From Cytophagales bacterium (lineage in GTDB: Bacteria > Bacteroidota > Bacteroidia > Cytophagales > Spirosomataceae): 64,000 nt of DNA. How positions within the stretch are numbered: position 1 is the first letter of the stretch; every line of letters starts with the position of its first letter. The notes under the pieces are model-generated. The model was not told the DNA's origin. It worked only from the letters and a program-made list of their open reading frames with translations, and did no database searches. The position numbers and the translations under genes are program-made. Below, one piece after another: positions 37,801 through 46,748 of this stretch. The stretch is from NCBI GenBank assembly GCA_024742395.1, contig JANSYO010000004.1, positions 1 to 64,000 of the forward strand. Reading direction: 5' to 3'.

Positions 37801-38167
37801 TGCTTCTTACGAGCAAAAAGATCCTTTATTGATTTACAAATTTGAAGCCGTAGAACTTTTCCAGAATTTCCTTTCAAAAGTTAATGCTGAAATGGTTTCC
37901 TTCTTAATGAAAGCCGGAGTAGTGGAAATGCGTTTTCAGCAAGTAGCTCCCCCTAAGGAAAACAAACCAAAGCTTTCTACCAACAGAGCTGAAGGCTCAA
38001 CCGGTGAAAGTGGCTCAGCACCAGTAACGCCTGCCAAATCACAGAAAGTAGCCAGTAGAAACGATAGAGTAAGTGTTCAGTATAAAGACGGCTCTATTAA
38101 GAAAGACGTGAAATTTAAGCACGTGGAGCAGGACGTGATCAACGGAAATGCAGTTCTGGTAAACTAA
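34853..38167 (+). CDS. secA: Protein translocase ATPase SecA
   Basis: A 1,104-residue SecA, the motor that pushes preproteins through SecYEG. Walker A is QTGEGKT at about residues 196-202. The DEAD-type box is MIDEVDSVLIDDARTPLI. The second nucleotide fold has GTTSVENSE, TNMAGRGTDIKL and DRQLRGRAGRQGD. The helical wing and scaffold domain follow. An extra insertion of about 200 residues around 280-470 in the first ATPase fold explains the length, as in other Bacteroidota. The C-terminal tail lacks the zinc-binding cysteines of the E. coli linker, so SecB-type binding there is unlikely. The following dehydrogenase gene starts six bases after the stop. Confidence 0.97.
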   Translation: MLNFLSKGFSKVFGTKSDRDVKELTPFVNATNEEFAKLSSLSNDDFRAKTKELQDYIKSSLKSITDEITELKERAETDDSLSIDDKEAIFKQIDDLVAKEDEELEVVLLEILPRAFAIVKETARRFKENDHLTVTASHLDRELAMKKGHITIDGDKATWNSEWEAAGNLIKWDMLHYDVQIIGGAALHSGKIAEMQTGEGKTLVATLPAFLNALAGKGVHIVTVNDYLARRDSEWMAPIFEFHGITCDCIDKYAANSQARRNAYNSGIVYGTNNEFGFDYLRDNMVTNPKELVQGKHHFAMIDEVDSVLIDDARTPLIISGPMAKKGDEALFNSLKPRIAQVVEVQKTLVNNYLNEAKKLVKEGDMKEAGLPLFRAYRGLPKSKPLIKFLSESGMKKLLLETEAVYIAENNKLMPQADEPLYFTIDEKNNSIELTDKGIDYLTGHDEDPNFFVMPDLSIDIDKIDKSDLSEQDKILKRDEIIRDYATKAERIHAINQLLKSYCLFEKDVDYVLMDGKVKIVDEQTGRVMDGRRWSDGLHQAVEAKENVKVEDSTQTYATITLQNYFRMYHKLAGMTGTAETEAGEFWKIYKLDVMSIPTNRPVVREDLQDKVYKTVREKYNAVADEITDLVQQGRPVLVGTTSVENSEIMSKMLSIRKIPHQVLNAKQHAREADIVAEAGKPGTVTIATNMAGRGTDIKLSPDSKSAGGLAIIGTERHESRRVDRQLRGRAGRQGDPGSSQFFVSLEDSLMRLFFSDRTAKIMDKLGMEEGEVIQHSMITNSIERAQRKVEENNFGMRKRLIEYDDVMNIQRDTIYKRRKNALYGDRLSLDIANVLYDTCHTILINANGNYDEFELRSLQNLGFKPDISREEFDRSGNKIEGKFFELAQAHYNEKNQAIAQKTIPVLKNVLNDRNALKDEPFMAVIGDGTKNIAVFCDMQKTVDSNGKDLIKEMEKSISLGVIDQQWKEHLRDMDDLKQSVQNASYEQKDPLLIYKFEAVELFQNFLSKVNAEMVSFLMKAGVVEMRFQQVAPPKENKPKLSTNRAEGSTGESGSAPVTPAKSQKVASRNDRVSVQYKDGSIKKDVKFKHVEQDVINGNAVLVN

Positions 38168-38173
38168 AGCATA

Positions 38174-38962
38174 ATGAAAGGAAAAGTAGTCTGGATAACA
38201 GGAGCTTCATCGGGTATTGGTGAAGCTACTGCTTACGAATTTGCTAAACACGGAGCTAAACTTGTTCTCTCTGCACGCAGAGAAGAAGAGCTTGAAAGAG
38301 TAAAATTAAAAACTGGACTTAATCCGGACGATGTTTTAGTTCTTCCGATGGACTCTGAAGACTACCATCATTTTGAACCACATGTCAATACAGTACTAAG
38401 TCATTTCGGTCAAATAGATATCTTATTCAATAACGCCGGTATTTCTCAAAGAAGTTTTGTCATTGATACAGACATTTCGGTTTATGAGAGGTTACTCAAA
38501 ATTGACCTATTGAGTGTCATTGCCTTAACTAAAGCCGTGCTTCCACACATGCTTGAAAGGAAGTCTGGCCATATAGCAGCTACTTCAAGTGTAGCAGGTA
38601 AAGTCGCAACACCTGGTAGGGCCGGATACGCGGCTGCGAAATTCGGACTCCATGGTTTTTTTGATGCACTCAGAGCCGAAGTTTATGACCATAATATAGG
38701 GGTAACCGTTGTGTGCCCGGGTTATATAAAAACTGACATTTCTAAGAATGCCCTTGCTTCCGATGGCTCACAATACGGCAAAATGGACAGCAACCAAATG
38801 AAAGGTATGCCACCTGAGATTTGTGCTCAAAAGATCTTTCAAGCCATTTTGAAGAATAAAGCCGAAGAATATATTGGTGGTAAGGAAGTTATAGGGGTTT
38901 ACTTAAAGAGGTTTTTACCCGGTTTGCTTGCTCGTATTGTGAGAAAACAAGCTCCAAAATAA
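38174..38962 (+). CDS. Short-chain dehydrogenase/reductase
   Basis: A 262-residue NAD(P)-dependent oxidoreductase. The cofactor motif TGASSGIG is at residues 9-16, LFNNAG at about 84-89, catalytic Ser138/139, and YAAAK with Tyr152 and Lys156. Sequence style is that of DHRS7-like reductases, which reduce ketones or retinoid-like substrates in animals; the bacterial substrate is unknown. It is co-transcribed with secA, six bases downstream, an arrangement without obvious functional meaning. Confidence 0.9.
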   Translation: MKGKVVWITGASSGIGEATAYEFAKHGAKLVLSARREEELERVKLKTGLNPDDVLVLPMDSEDYHHFEPHVNTVLSHFGQIDILFNNAGISQRSFVIDTDISVYERLLKIDLLSVIALTKAVLPHMLERKSGHIAATSSVAGKVATPGRAGYAAAKFGLHGFFDALRAEVYDHNIGVTVVCPGYIKTDISKNALASDGSQYGKMDSNQMKGMPPEICAQKIFQAILKNKAEEYIGGKEVIGVYLKRFLPGLLARIVRKQAPK

Positions 38963-39011
38963 TATTCTGTTTTCTCCTCAAAAGCCCATCTAGATATTTT
39001 CACATTTTACC

Positions 39012-39037
39012 TTAGAAGCATTCAATAATGCTTCTAA
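39012..39037. repeat. Perfect 11-base hairpin after the secA-dehydrogenase unit
   Basis: TTAGAAGCATT and AATGCTTCTAA are separated by CAAT. There is no T tract on the plus strand, so it may be a weak terminator or a processing hairpin. Confidence 0.65.
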
Positions 39038-39137
39038 AAAGGCATGGAAATTACTCTAAACCAGCCTTTCCTGAACATCAATTAAATTCACTGATTACGA
39101 GCATTTTAAGAAAAAAATCTACAAATACACTTAAAAG

Positions 39138-39151
39138 GTATGCATGCATAC
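39138..39151. promoter_or_regulatory. Perfect palindrome, candidate operator of the susCD operon
   Basis: GTATGCATGCATAC is a perfect palindrome flanked by AAAAG and TTTTT, which nearly extend it to 24 bases. It lies 24 bases upstream of the candidate promoter. Confidence 0.5.
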
Positions 39152-39292
39152 TTTTTGACTTTTCCAACAAACCGTTGTACTATTTCTATACATTATGTAT
39201 TTTTCTTATTAATTCTACATGCTCCTTATTTAACATTTTTTAATTTGGCATCTTCAAATCATAAACAATTAAAAACCTTAAAAACAAACTGT

Positions 39293-42200
39293 ATGAAGAA
39301 ATTTTTATTAACCATGTATTTGGTTGGTCTAAGTGCTTTTGCATTTGCCCAATCCATGGAAGTTTCTGGAAAGGTTACCTCGTCTGATGACGGCATCGGT
39401 CTTCCCGGTGTTTCTGTCACAATTCAAGGAACCACGCGTGGTACTACGACGAATTCTGAGGGATCTTACAAACTTGCAACTGAAAAAGGTGCAACTCTTG
39501 TGTATTCATTCGTAGGGATGAACTCTCAGTCAGTAGTAGTTGGCAATGCTAATGTAATTAATGTTGCCCTTACTTCTGATGCAAATCAACTTTCTGAAGT
39601 AGTAGTTACTGCACTAGGTGTATCTCGTGAGAAAAAATCACTAGGTTATGCTGTTCAGGAAATTGATGGTGAAGAAGTAACAAAGGTTAAGCAACAAAAC
39701 TTTGTTAACTCATTATCTGGTAAAGTAGCAGGTCTTCAAATCCGTCAAACAACGACAATGGGTGGTTCTACGAACATTTTGATTCGTGGTAACAACTCAC
39801 TAACTGGTAACAACCAGCCTCTTTTCGTAGTTGATGGAGTACCTGTATCAAACAACCAAGGTAACTCAACCAGCCAAACTAATGGTGGTTATGGTTATGA
39901 CTATGGTAATGCTGCTTCAGATATTAACCCTGAAGATATCGCTGACATCTCTGTACTTAAAGGTGCTGCTGCAACGGCTCTTTACGGTTCAAGAGGTGCT
40001 AACGGTGTAATCATGGTTACAACGAAGAAAGGAACAAAGAAAAAAGGTATTGGTGTGAGTATATCAAGTACTGTAACTACAGGTAAAATTGATAAGAGCA
40101 CATTCCTTACATATCAGAAAGAATATGGTGGTGGATACGGCCCTTACTATGGCGACACTAATCCATACTTCCTGGATTATGCGGATATTGATGGTGATGG
40201 CGTAAATGATTTAGTAGTTCCTACTACAGAAGATGGTTCTTACGGTGGTAAGTTTGACCCAACTCTAATGGTTTATACTTATGAGTCATTTGTTCCAGAG
40301 TCTGCTTTATTCGGTAAGAAGTCTCCATGGGTAGCTGCAGAGAACGATCCATCTACTTTCTTTGAGACTCAAACTACTTATAACAACTCAATTGCTTTTG
40401 ATGGTGGTAATGAGGCAGGAAATTTCCGTTTAGCTTACACTAACTTAAGCGACAAAGGTATCCTTCCTAATAGCTCTCAAAAGAGACATAACGTGAACTT
40501 TAACTCTTCTTACAACTTAGGTGATAGAGTTACTGCTTCAGCGGGTGTTAACTACACAAACCAAGGAACAATTGGACGTTACTCTACAGGTTACAGTGAT
40601 AACCTTATGACTCAGTTCCGTCAGTGGTGGGCTACTAACGTAGACATCAAGCAGCAAGAGTACCTTTACAACTTAACAGGAAGAAACGTATCATGGAACA
40701 TGAGCGATCCTATTGGTGGTACTACTTTCCCTATCTACTGGGATAATCCTTACTGGACTCGTTACCAAAACTTCCAGTCTGACGACAGAAACCGTGTATT
40801 CGGTAATGCTCAATTGACTTACAAAGTAGCTGATTGGTTCAACTTAGTAGGTAGAGTATCAATGGATAGCTTTACAGAACTTCGTGAAGAAAGAAGAGCT
40901 GTTGGTTCATTAGCTGTAAACTTTGGTCTTCAGCAAAACGATGAAAAATCAGGTTACCAAAGATCTGACATCGCTTCGACTGAAATGAACTATGATTTAA
41001 TGGGTAACTTCAATCACAGATTTAGTGATGATTTCAGTATCTCAGGTATCTTAGGTACAAACATCAGAACTAACAAGTATGAAAGAATCATCCAGTCAAC
41101 TACAGGTGGTCTTGCGGTACCAGGATTATATGCAGTGTCTAACTCTGTAAATACTCCTCCACTTCCAAGTGAGTTCCTTTCTGAAAAGCAGGTAAACGGT
41201 TATTATGCCAGTGCTTCATTAGGATTTAAGGATACTTATTTCTTAGACCTTTCTGATAGAATTGATATTTCTTCTGCACTTCCGATTGGTAACAATACCT
41301 ACAATTACTACTCAGCTTCAGGTAGCTTTGTATTCTCTAACTTAGTAGATGCTAGCTGGTTAAGATTTGGTAAAGTAAGAGTTGGTTACGCTGAGGTAGG
41401 TAATGACCTTGGTGCACTAAATGTGAATGATGTTTATGTAAGAGGTGATAACTTCAGCAGCTCTATTCTTGCTTCTGTACCTTCTACTAAGAACAACCCT
41501 AACCTTCTTCCGGAAAGAACTAAGAGCTGGGAAGCTGGTTTAGAAATGAACACTTTAGGTGGTCGTTTAGGCTTAGACATGTCAGTTTATCAGGTAAACA
41601 CTGTTAATCAGTTAATGCCAGTTACTCAGTCAACTGCTACTGGTTATTCTGCTCGTTGGGTAAATGCTGGTGATCTTGAAAACAAAGGGGTTGAAGTTAG
41701 CTTATTCGGTTCTCCAATCAAGACAAACGGATTTGAGTGGAAAATGAATGTTAACTGGTCTAAAAACGTAAACACTGTTCAATCTCTATATGCTGGTGTT
41801 GAAAACATTCAGTTAGCTTCTTACCAAGGTGGTGTTACACTTAACGCTACTTTAGGAGAAAGATACGGTACCATCAGAGGAACTGGTTTCCAGTATGATG
41901 ACAACGGAAATAAAGTAGTGAATAGCAGTGGTTACTATGTATCTGCAGCTGATCAGGTTCTTGGTGTAGCTGCTCCAGATTGGATGGCTGGTATCAATAA
42001 TACACTATCTTACAAAGGCTTAAACTTAAGCTTCCTTGTAGACATGTCTCAAGGTGGAGAGGTTTACTCTCTTGATATGCACTATGGTCAGGGTACTGGT
42101 CTTCCAGATTACACTGCTGGTCTTAACGAATTAGGAAACCAAGTTCGTCTTCCAGTATCTGAAGGTGGTGGAATTCTTAACGAGGGTGTATTAGCAGATG

Positions 42201-42538
42201 GTTCTGAGAACACTACACGTGCTCGTGCAGATTACTACGGTGGTGCTTACTACTGGGGTAATGCTTCAAGAAATCCAGGTGCTTTAACTACATATGATGC
42301 ATCTTTCGTGAAACTTAGAGAAGTTGCTCTTTCTTACAAACTTCCTACTTCACTTTACTCAAGCTTCGCAAACAACATCTCTGTTGGAGTTGTTGGTCGT
42401 AATGTTTGGATCATTAAGAAAAATGTTCCTTTCGCCGATCCTGAATCAGGTTTAGGTGCCGGTAATGCTCAGGGATACCTTTCAGGTTCATACCCTACTG
42501 TACGTAACATTGGTTTCAATGTGAAGATTGATTTTTAA
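39293..42538 (+). CDS. SusC/RagA-type TonB-dependent outer-membrane transporter
   Basis: A 1,081-residue outer-membrane channel. I choose the ATG at 39293 because a signal peptide (MKKFLLTMYLVGLSAFAFAQS) begins there. A carboxypeptidase-D-like domain comes first (SDDGIGLPGVSVTIQGTTRG). The SusC plug follows (NSLSGKVAGLQIRQTTTMGG, DINPEDIADISVLKGAAATALYGSRGANGVI). The rest is a beta-barrel ending VRNIGFNVKIDF. It takes up a substrate captured by the SusD partner, driven by TonB. Codon use is strongly biased towards GGT, GCT and AAC compared with neighbours, which suggests very high expression. No degradative enzymes adjoin it, so the substrate is open: glycan or peptide. Confidence 0.93.
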   Translation: MKKFLLTMYLVGLSAFAFAQSMEVSGKVTSSDDGIGLPGVSVTIQGTTRGTTTNSEGSYKLATEKGATLVYSFVGMNSQSVVVGNANVINVALTSDANQLSEVVVTALGVSREKKSLGYAVQEIDGEEVTKVKQQNFVNSLSGKVAGLQIRQTTTMGGSTNILIRGNNSLTGNNQPLFVVDGVPVSNNQGNSTSQTNGGYGYDYGNAASDINPEDIADISVLKGAAATALYGSRGANGVIMVTTKKGTKKKGIGVSISSTVTTGKIDKSTFLTYQKEYGGGYGPYYGDTNPYFLDYADIDGDGVNDLVVPTTEDGSYGGKFDPTLMVYTYESFVPESALFGKKSPWVAAENDPSTFFETQTTYNNSIAFDGGNEAGNFRLAYTNLSDKGILPNSSQKRHNVNFNSSYNLGDRVTASAGVNYTNQGTIGRYSTGYSDNLMTQFRQWWATNVDIKQQEYLYNLTGRNVSWNMSDPIGGTTFPIYWDNPYWTRYQNFQSDDRNRVFGNAQLTYKVADWFNLVGRVSMDSFTELREERRAVGSLAVNFGLQQNDEKSGYQRSDIASTEMNYDLMGNFNHRFSDDFSISGILGTNIRTNKYERIIQSTTGGLAVPGLYAVSNSVNTPPLPSEFLSEKQVNGYYASASLGFKDTYFLDLSDRIDISSALPIGNNTYNYYSASGSFVFSNLVDASWLRFGKVRVGYAEVGNDLGALNVNDVYVRGDNFSSSILASVPSTKNNPNLLPERTKSWEAGLEMNTLGGRLGLDMSVYQVNTVNQLMPVTQSTATGYSARWVNAGDLENKGVEVSLFGSPIKTNGFEWKMNVNWSKNVNTVQSLYAGVENIQLASYQGGVTLNATLGERYGTIRGTGFQYDDNGNKVVNSSGYYVSAADQVLGVAAPDWMAGINNTLSYKGLNLSFLVDMSQGGEVYSLDMHYGQGTGLPDYTAGLNELGNQVRLPVSEGGGILNEGVLADGSENTTRARADYYGGAYYWGNASRNPGALTTYDASFVKLREVALSYKLPTSLYSSFANNISVGVVGRNVWIIKKNVPFADPESGLGAGNAQGYLSGSYPTVRNIGFNVKIDF

Positions 42539-42563
42539 TTAAAAAAGACATTATATAATTGAT

Positions 42564-44003
42564 ATGAAAAAATTATTAGTAATTCTATTTCTAGGAACGC
42601 TAGTATCATGTACGGATCACTTCGCAGAACTAAATACTGACAAGAAGAGTCCTGCCTCTGTACCTGGTGAAGCTCTATTCAATAGTGGTATGGAGCGTTT
42701 CTACCACCGTTTGAATAACGCAAACGTAAACACGAATGTGTTCAGATTGTATGCTCAATATTGGGCTCAAACTACTTATCCTGAAGAATCACAATACCAA
42801 ATGGTAGGTCGTTCTATTCCGGATAGATGGTTCTCTACAATCTATAAAGATGCTCTTAAGGATCTTGACGAAGCGAAGAAAATCATTGCAGCAGAGTCTA
42901 CAAACTCTGAAACTGCTCCGGTTCAGAAAAACAAACTAGCGATTATCTCAATCAACGAAGTACACATGTACGCTACATTGGTTGACCTGTTTGGTAACGT
43001 TCCATTCACTCAAGCACTAGATTTCGAAAATCCGAATCCTGCTTATGATGACGCTAAGACTATTTACTATGCGATCATTGATCAACTTGATCAGGCTATC
43101 GCTGACTTAGACGTTACAAAGGCTAGCTTTAGTGCTTCTGATGACTTGTTGAACCAAGGTGATACAGGTATGTGGAAAAAAGCTGCCAACTCTTTGAAGC
43201 TTAGATTAGCAATGAGAATTGCTGACACTGATGCTGCTAAAGCGAAATCTATGGCAGAAGCTGCCGTAGCTAGTGGTGTTTTCTCAAGCACTTCTGAAGA
43301 CTTATCAATGGAATACATTTCTGCTGCACCTTATACTAACCCAGCATATGAGGACTTAGTATTAAGTGGTCGTTCTGACTTCGTAGCTGCAAATACTATC
43401 ATTGATAAAATGGTAGCTCTAAACGATCCAAGATTACCTCTTTACTTTGACCAAAACTTAGGTGACGGTGTTTACGAAGGTGGTATCTATGGAACAGCTA
43501 ACTCTTTCCCTAACGCAACTCACATGGGTGCTAGACTATACTCTGCTACTACGCCGGGTGTATCTATCAGCTGCTCTGAAGTTGAGTTCTTGAAAGCTGA
43601 AGGTGCTGCTCGTGGATTTAACATGGGAGGTACTGCAGAAGAGCTGTACAATAAAGCTGTTACTGCTGCTATCGTTGAGTGGGGTGGTACTGCTGCTGAT
43701 GCTGATGCTTACTTAGCTCAGGAGTCTGTGGCTTACTCTACTGCTGCTGGTGACTGGAAAATGAAAATTGGAACTCAGAAATGGATTTCATTATTCAATA
43801 ACGGTCTTGAAGGATGGACAACTTGGAGACAATTTGATCTAGATTTCTTCAACGTACCAGAAGGTTTAACCTACAGTGATATTCCAAAGAGATTGATTTA
43901 TCCAATCGCTGAAGCTACACTAAACGGTTCTTCTTTAAGTGCTGCAGCTAGTGCTATTGGTGGAGATACTCCACAAACGAAAATTTTCTGGGATGCCAAC
44001 TAA
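42564..44003 (+). CDS. SusD/RagB-type surface lipoprotein
   Basis: A 479-residue lipoprotein (MKKLLVILFLGTLVSC, cysteine 16), the substrate-capturing lid of the SusC channel. Pattern elements of SusD-like proteins are visible: DHFAELNTDKKSPAS at the start, YAQYWAQTTYPEESQYQ, ALKDLDEAKKII, LVDLFGNVPFTQALD, and LSCSEVEFLKAEGAARG (tetratricopeptide-like core). The length is usual. It follows susC by 25 bases and shows the same expression-biased codon use. A strong terminator follows. Confidence 0.92.
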   Translation: MKKLLVILFLGTLVSCTDHFAELNTDKKSPASVPGEALFNSGMERFYHRLNNANVNTNVFRLYAQYWAQTTYPEESQYQMVGRSIPDRWFSTIYKDALKDLDEAKKIIAAESTNSETAPVQKNKLAIISINEVHMYATLVDLFGNVPFTQALDFENPNPAYDDAKTIYYAIIDQLDQAIADLDVTKASFSASDDLLNQGDTGMWKKAANSLKLRLAMRIADTDAAKAKSMAEAAVASGVFSSTSEDLSMEYISAAPYTNPAYEDLVLSGRSDFVAANTIIDKMVALNDPRLPLYFDQNLGDGVYEGGIYGTANSFPNATHMGARLYSATTPGVSISCSEVEFLKAEGAARGFNMGGTAEELYNKAVTAAIVEWGGTAADADAYLAQESVAYSTAAGDWKMKIGTQKWISLFNNGLEGWTTWRQFDLDFFNVPEGLTYSDIPKRLIYPIAEATLNGSSLSAAASAIGGDTPQTKIFWDAN

Positions 44004-44022
44004 TTGGATCCTTTAGAATACT

Positions 44023-44056
44023 AAAAAAGGGAAGTCGAAAGGCTTCCCTTTTTTTA
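44023..44056 (+). terminator. Terminator of the susCD operon
   Basis: A 12-pair stem (44023-44034 with 44043-44054) around an eight-base loop, with A tract before and T tract after. Confidence 0.93.
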
Positions 44057-44106
44057 TTTGAACTATGCCAATTAGAAAACAGTTTTTCTATTGATAAAAA
44101 ACTACC

Positions 44107-45369
44107 ATGCTAAGATCAATTCTAATTGCCGTTCTACTCTTTCTTTTTCTATTGGTGGATATGTATATATTCACTGGAGTAAAATCCCTTACAAGAACTT
44201 GGAGCCTATCAAATCAAAGAATTCTCGCCTATTCTTACTGGGCCGTTCCAATACTTTGTATTCTTCTGTTTTTTGCCACTTTCTACTGGCTCAATGATAG
44301 ACTAACCTTTAAGACCAGAAACTTTCTGGCCTCTTTCGTATTCATCATTTATCTCTCAAAACTACTTTCTGCCGTTGTTCTTTTATTCGCAGATACTATT
44401 CGGTTAGGTAAATGGTCTTTCCAGGAAATAAGTAATTTCTTTAAACCCGAGAAGAAATTAGTCGACTCCTCCTCAACTCTTCCAAAAATTGAACGTTCCG
44501 AATTTATAACGCAAGCGGCATTAGCCCTTGGTGCTACCCACATAGGAGCTATGAGCTGGGGAATAATATCAGGAGCCTATGATTATAGAATAAGAAGGGT
44601 GCCATTGAAACTAAGTAACCTCCCAAAGAAATTCCATGGTTTAAAACTCATTCAAATATCTGATATACATAGCGGAAGTTTTTATAATAAAACAGCAGTA
44701 GCAGGTGGTGTAGACATGTTGCTGCAAGAAAAGCCGGATCTTGTGTTTTTTACAGGTGACCTTGTCAATAATAAATCTGAAGAGCTGGAAGAATATTTCA
44801 ATATCTTTAAAAAAATAAAGGCTCCACTGGGAGTATATTCTACATTGGGAAACCATGATTATGGTGATTATGCCAGCTGGGACTCAGAAAAGGCAAAAAT
44901 TCAGAATCTTAAGACATTAATTGAAGGCCACAAACTAATGGGCTGGAATCTCCTCATGGATGAAAGTCAAACCATTACAGTTAATGGTGAGAGTATAAGT
45001 GTCTTAGGAATCCAAAATTGGGGAAAAGGTTTTGCTCAATATGGGAATCTGGAAAAGGCAATGAAAAACACTGATCAAATGCCGGTTAAACTGTTACTTT
45101 CACATGACCCAAGCCATTGGAGAGAGCAAGTCCTAAATCAAACGAATATTGATGTTTCCTTTGCAGGCCACACACACGGCATGCAATATGGTGTAGAAAT
45201 AGGTGATTTTAAATGGAGCCCTGCACAATGGAGATATAAAGAATGGGCTGGGTTATATAAAGAAGGAAACCAACAACTTTATGTTAATCGAGGCTATGGA
45301 TTTCTAGGCTATCCGGGCAGGTTAGGCATATTACCAGAAATTACCGTCTTTGAATTGCAAGCGACATAA
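44107..45369 (+). CDS. Integral-membrane metallophosphoesterase
   Basis: A 420-residue protein. The first 160 residues hold about four membrane helices (residues 4-24, 42-62, 73-95 and one near 135-155). The phosphoesterase domain follows: ISDIHSG (Asp186, His188), FFTGDLV (Asp218), LGNHD (248-251), LLLSHDP and FAGHTHG. This layout matches YkuE/YaeI-like enzymes at the inner membrane, with the active site probably outside or in the periplasm. The substrate may be a lipid phosphate, but this is inference. The MATE gene starts four bases after its stop. Confidence 0.88.
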   Translation: MLRSILIAVLLFLFLLVDMYIFTGVKSLTRTWSLSNQRILAYSYWAVPILCILLFFATFYWLNDRLTFKTRNFLASFVFIIYLSKLLSAVVLLFADTIRLGKWSFQEISNFFKPEKKLVDSSSTLPKIERSEFITQAALALGATHIGAMSWGIISGAYDYRIRRVPLKLSNLPKKFHGLKLIQISDIHSGSFYNKTAVAGGVDMLLQEKPDLVFFTGDLVNNKSEELEEYFNIFKKIKAPLGVYSTLGNHDYGDYASWDSEKAKIQNLKTLIEGHKLMGWNLLMDESQTITVNGESISVLGIQNWGKGFAQYGNLEKAMKNTDQMPVKLLLSHDPSHWREQVLNQTNIDVSFAGHTHGMQYGVEIGDFKWSPAQWRYKEWAGLYKEGNQQLYVNRGYGFLGYPGRLGILPEITVFELQAT

Positions 45370-45373
45370 ATTT

Positions 45374-46720
45374 ATGTCTGAAAAGTTAACAAGCCACCAA
45401 TATTTATCAGAGGCTAAAACCACCATCTATCTAGCTATTCCAATTGTCACCGCACAGTTAGGGGTAGTGCTAATGGGTGTTTCAGATAATATAATGATTG
45501 GAAGAATGCTAGGCAAGCAAGCTTTAGCAGCTTCCGGACTGGCACATTCTATCAGCTTTCTCATCGCCTCAATTGCCGTTGGTGGATTAGCTGTAATAAG
45601 CCCCATTATTGCTAAACATAAAGCCTCTGGCGATAGAGAATCTTTTACAAATACCTACTTTGCCTCATTTAAACTGGCTCTTTGGCTCTCTATCCTACTT
45701 TCTGCTGTCGCTTTACTGGTTTATATCATTTTTGAAAAACTCGATCAGCCCGAAGCTGTCTCAGTTTTGGCGAAACCGTTTTTTCTAATCATTTCAATGG
45801 CAAAATTTCCTGCTTTTTTCTTTATAGCCTATAAGCAGATACTGGATGGTTTCAGCAAACCAGAACCAGCCATGATATTTACTATTGCCGGACTCTGTCT
45901 TAATATTATACTTAATTATATACTGATTAAATGGATGGGGCTTAACGGAGCAGCTCTTTCAACACTCTTGGTGCGTATTTCTATGTTGGTTCTGATGTGG
46001 CAGTATTTTAAAAGATCTAAATGGATTATGGCCAACATTCTTCCAACGTATTCAGACTTACTTAAAATTCGAAATGAGGCCATTAGACTCTTTCGTTTGA
46101 GTATTCCCGGAGGCCTACAGTTCTTTTTTGAAATTGGTGCATTTTCAATCTCTTTAATTATGATGGGCTGGATTAGTGAAAATGCGTTAGCCGCCCACCA
46201 AATAGCCATAAACATTGCTTCTACCACTTATATGATGGCCTCAGGAATAGCCTTTGCCGGAAGTATAAGAGTTGGAGACGCATTAGGGTCAAAAGCCTAT
46301 CATCGCGTAAGGCTGGCGGGGAATACATCCCTTTTAGTAACCCTCCTCTTTATGTCACTTTCCATGATTATTATTGTGGCTTTTAAACACTCATTGGTTA
46401 AACTGTATGTAGATGACCTAAGCATTCTGGCTTTGGCAGAATCACTTCTTGTAATAGCCGCCATCTTTCAGCTTTCAGATGGCATCCAGGTAGTGGGTTT
46501 AGGAAATCTTCGAGGACTGTCAGACGTCAAAATACCTGCATATATTACCTTTGTGGCCTATTGGCTTATTTCCATTCCATTAGGTTATTACCTTGCCTTC
46601 TTTACCTCATTAGGAGCTAAGGGAGTATGGATTGGTTTGCTGGCTGGTCTAACCGCGGCGGCCATATTCTTAACCTTCAGATTTTATCAGCAGTCTAAAC
46701 GATCAGTCCTGTTAGCATAG
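45374..46720 (+). CDS. MATE family efflux transporter
   Basis: A 448-residue inner-membrane exporter with about 12 helices, coupled to H+ or Na+ gradients. The start at 45374 (MSEKLTSHQYLSEAKTT) is preferred to 45350, which would overlap the upstream gene. Family hallmarks include GVVLMGVSDNIMIGRMLG in the first helices, ALAASGLAHSI, ALAAHQIAINIASTTYM at about residue 275, and a C-terminal SDVKIPAYITFVAYWLISIPLGY. Drugs, cations or secondary metabolites are typical cargo. It probably shares a transcript with the metallophosphoesterase. Confidence 0.92.
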   Translation: MSEKLTSHQYLSEAKTTIYLAIPIVTAQLGVVLMGVSDNIMIGRMLGKQALAASGLAHSISFLIASIAVGGLAVISPIIAKHKASGDRESFTNTYFASFKLALWLSILLSAVALLVYIIFEKLDQPEAVSVLAKPFFLIISMAKFPAFFFIAYKQILDGFSKPEPAMIFTIAGLCLNIILNYILIKWMGLNGAALSTLLVRISMLVLMWQYFKRSKWIMANILPTYSDLLKIRNEAIRLFRLSIPGGLQFFFEIGAFSISLIMMGWISENALAAHQIAINIASTTYMMASGIAFAGSIRVGDALGSKAYHRVRLAGNTSLLVTLLFMSLSMIIIVAFKHSLVKLYVDDLSILALAESLLVIAAIFQLSDGIQVVGLGNLRGLSDVKIPAYITFVAYWLISIPLGYYLAFFTSLGAKGVWIGLLAGLTAAAIFLTFRFYQQSKRSVLLA

Positions 46721-46748
46721 TCTATTAAAAGCGAGGAATTGCAAAAGA

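Larger units (their letters stand above)
38963..39292. other. Regulatory gap upstream of susC
   Basis: This 330-base AT-rich gap holds no gene. It contains a perfect hairpin (39012-39037), a 14-base palindrome (39138-39151), and a possible promoter TTG (39175-39177), 20 bases, TATTTTTC (39198-39205). TAATTTGG near 39240 is an alternative -7 element. Confidence 0.6.

Noticed and set aside
34853-38167. SecA without zinc-binding tail as a defective protein
   Set aside because: All motor motifs are intact and many Bacteroidota SecA proteins lack this tail, so it is not a truncation.
39140-39292. Upstream start giving a longer SusC
   Set aside because: The extension lies in the promoter region and contains the palindrome; the signal peptide begins at 39293.
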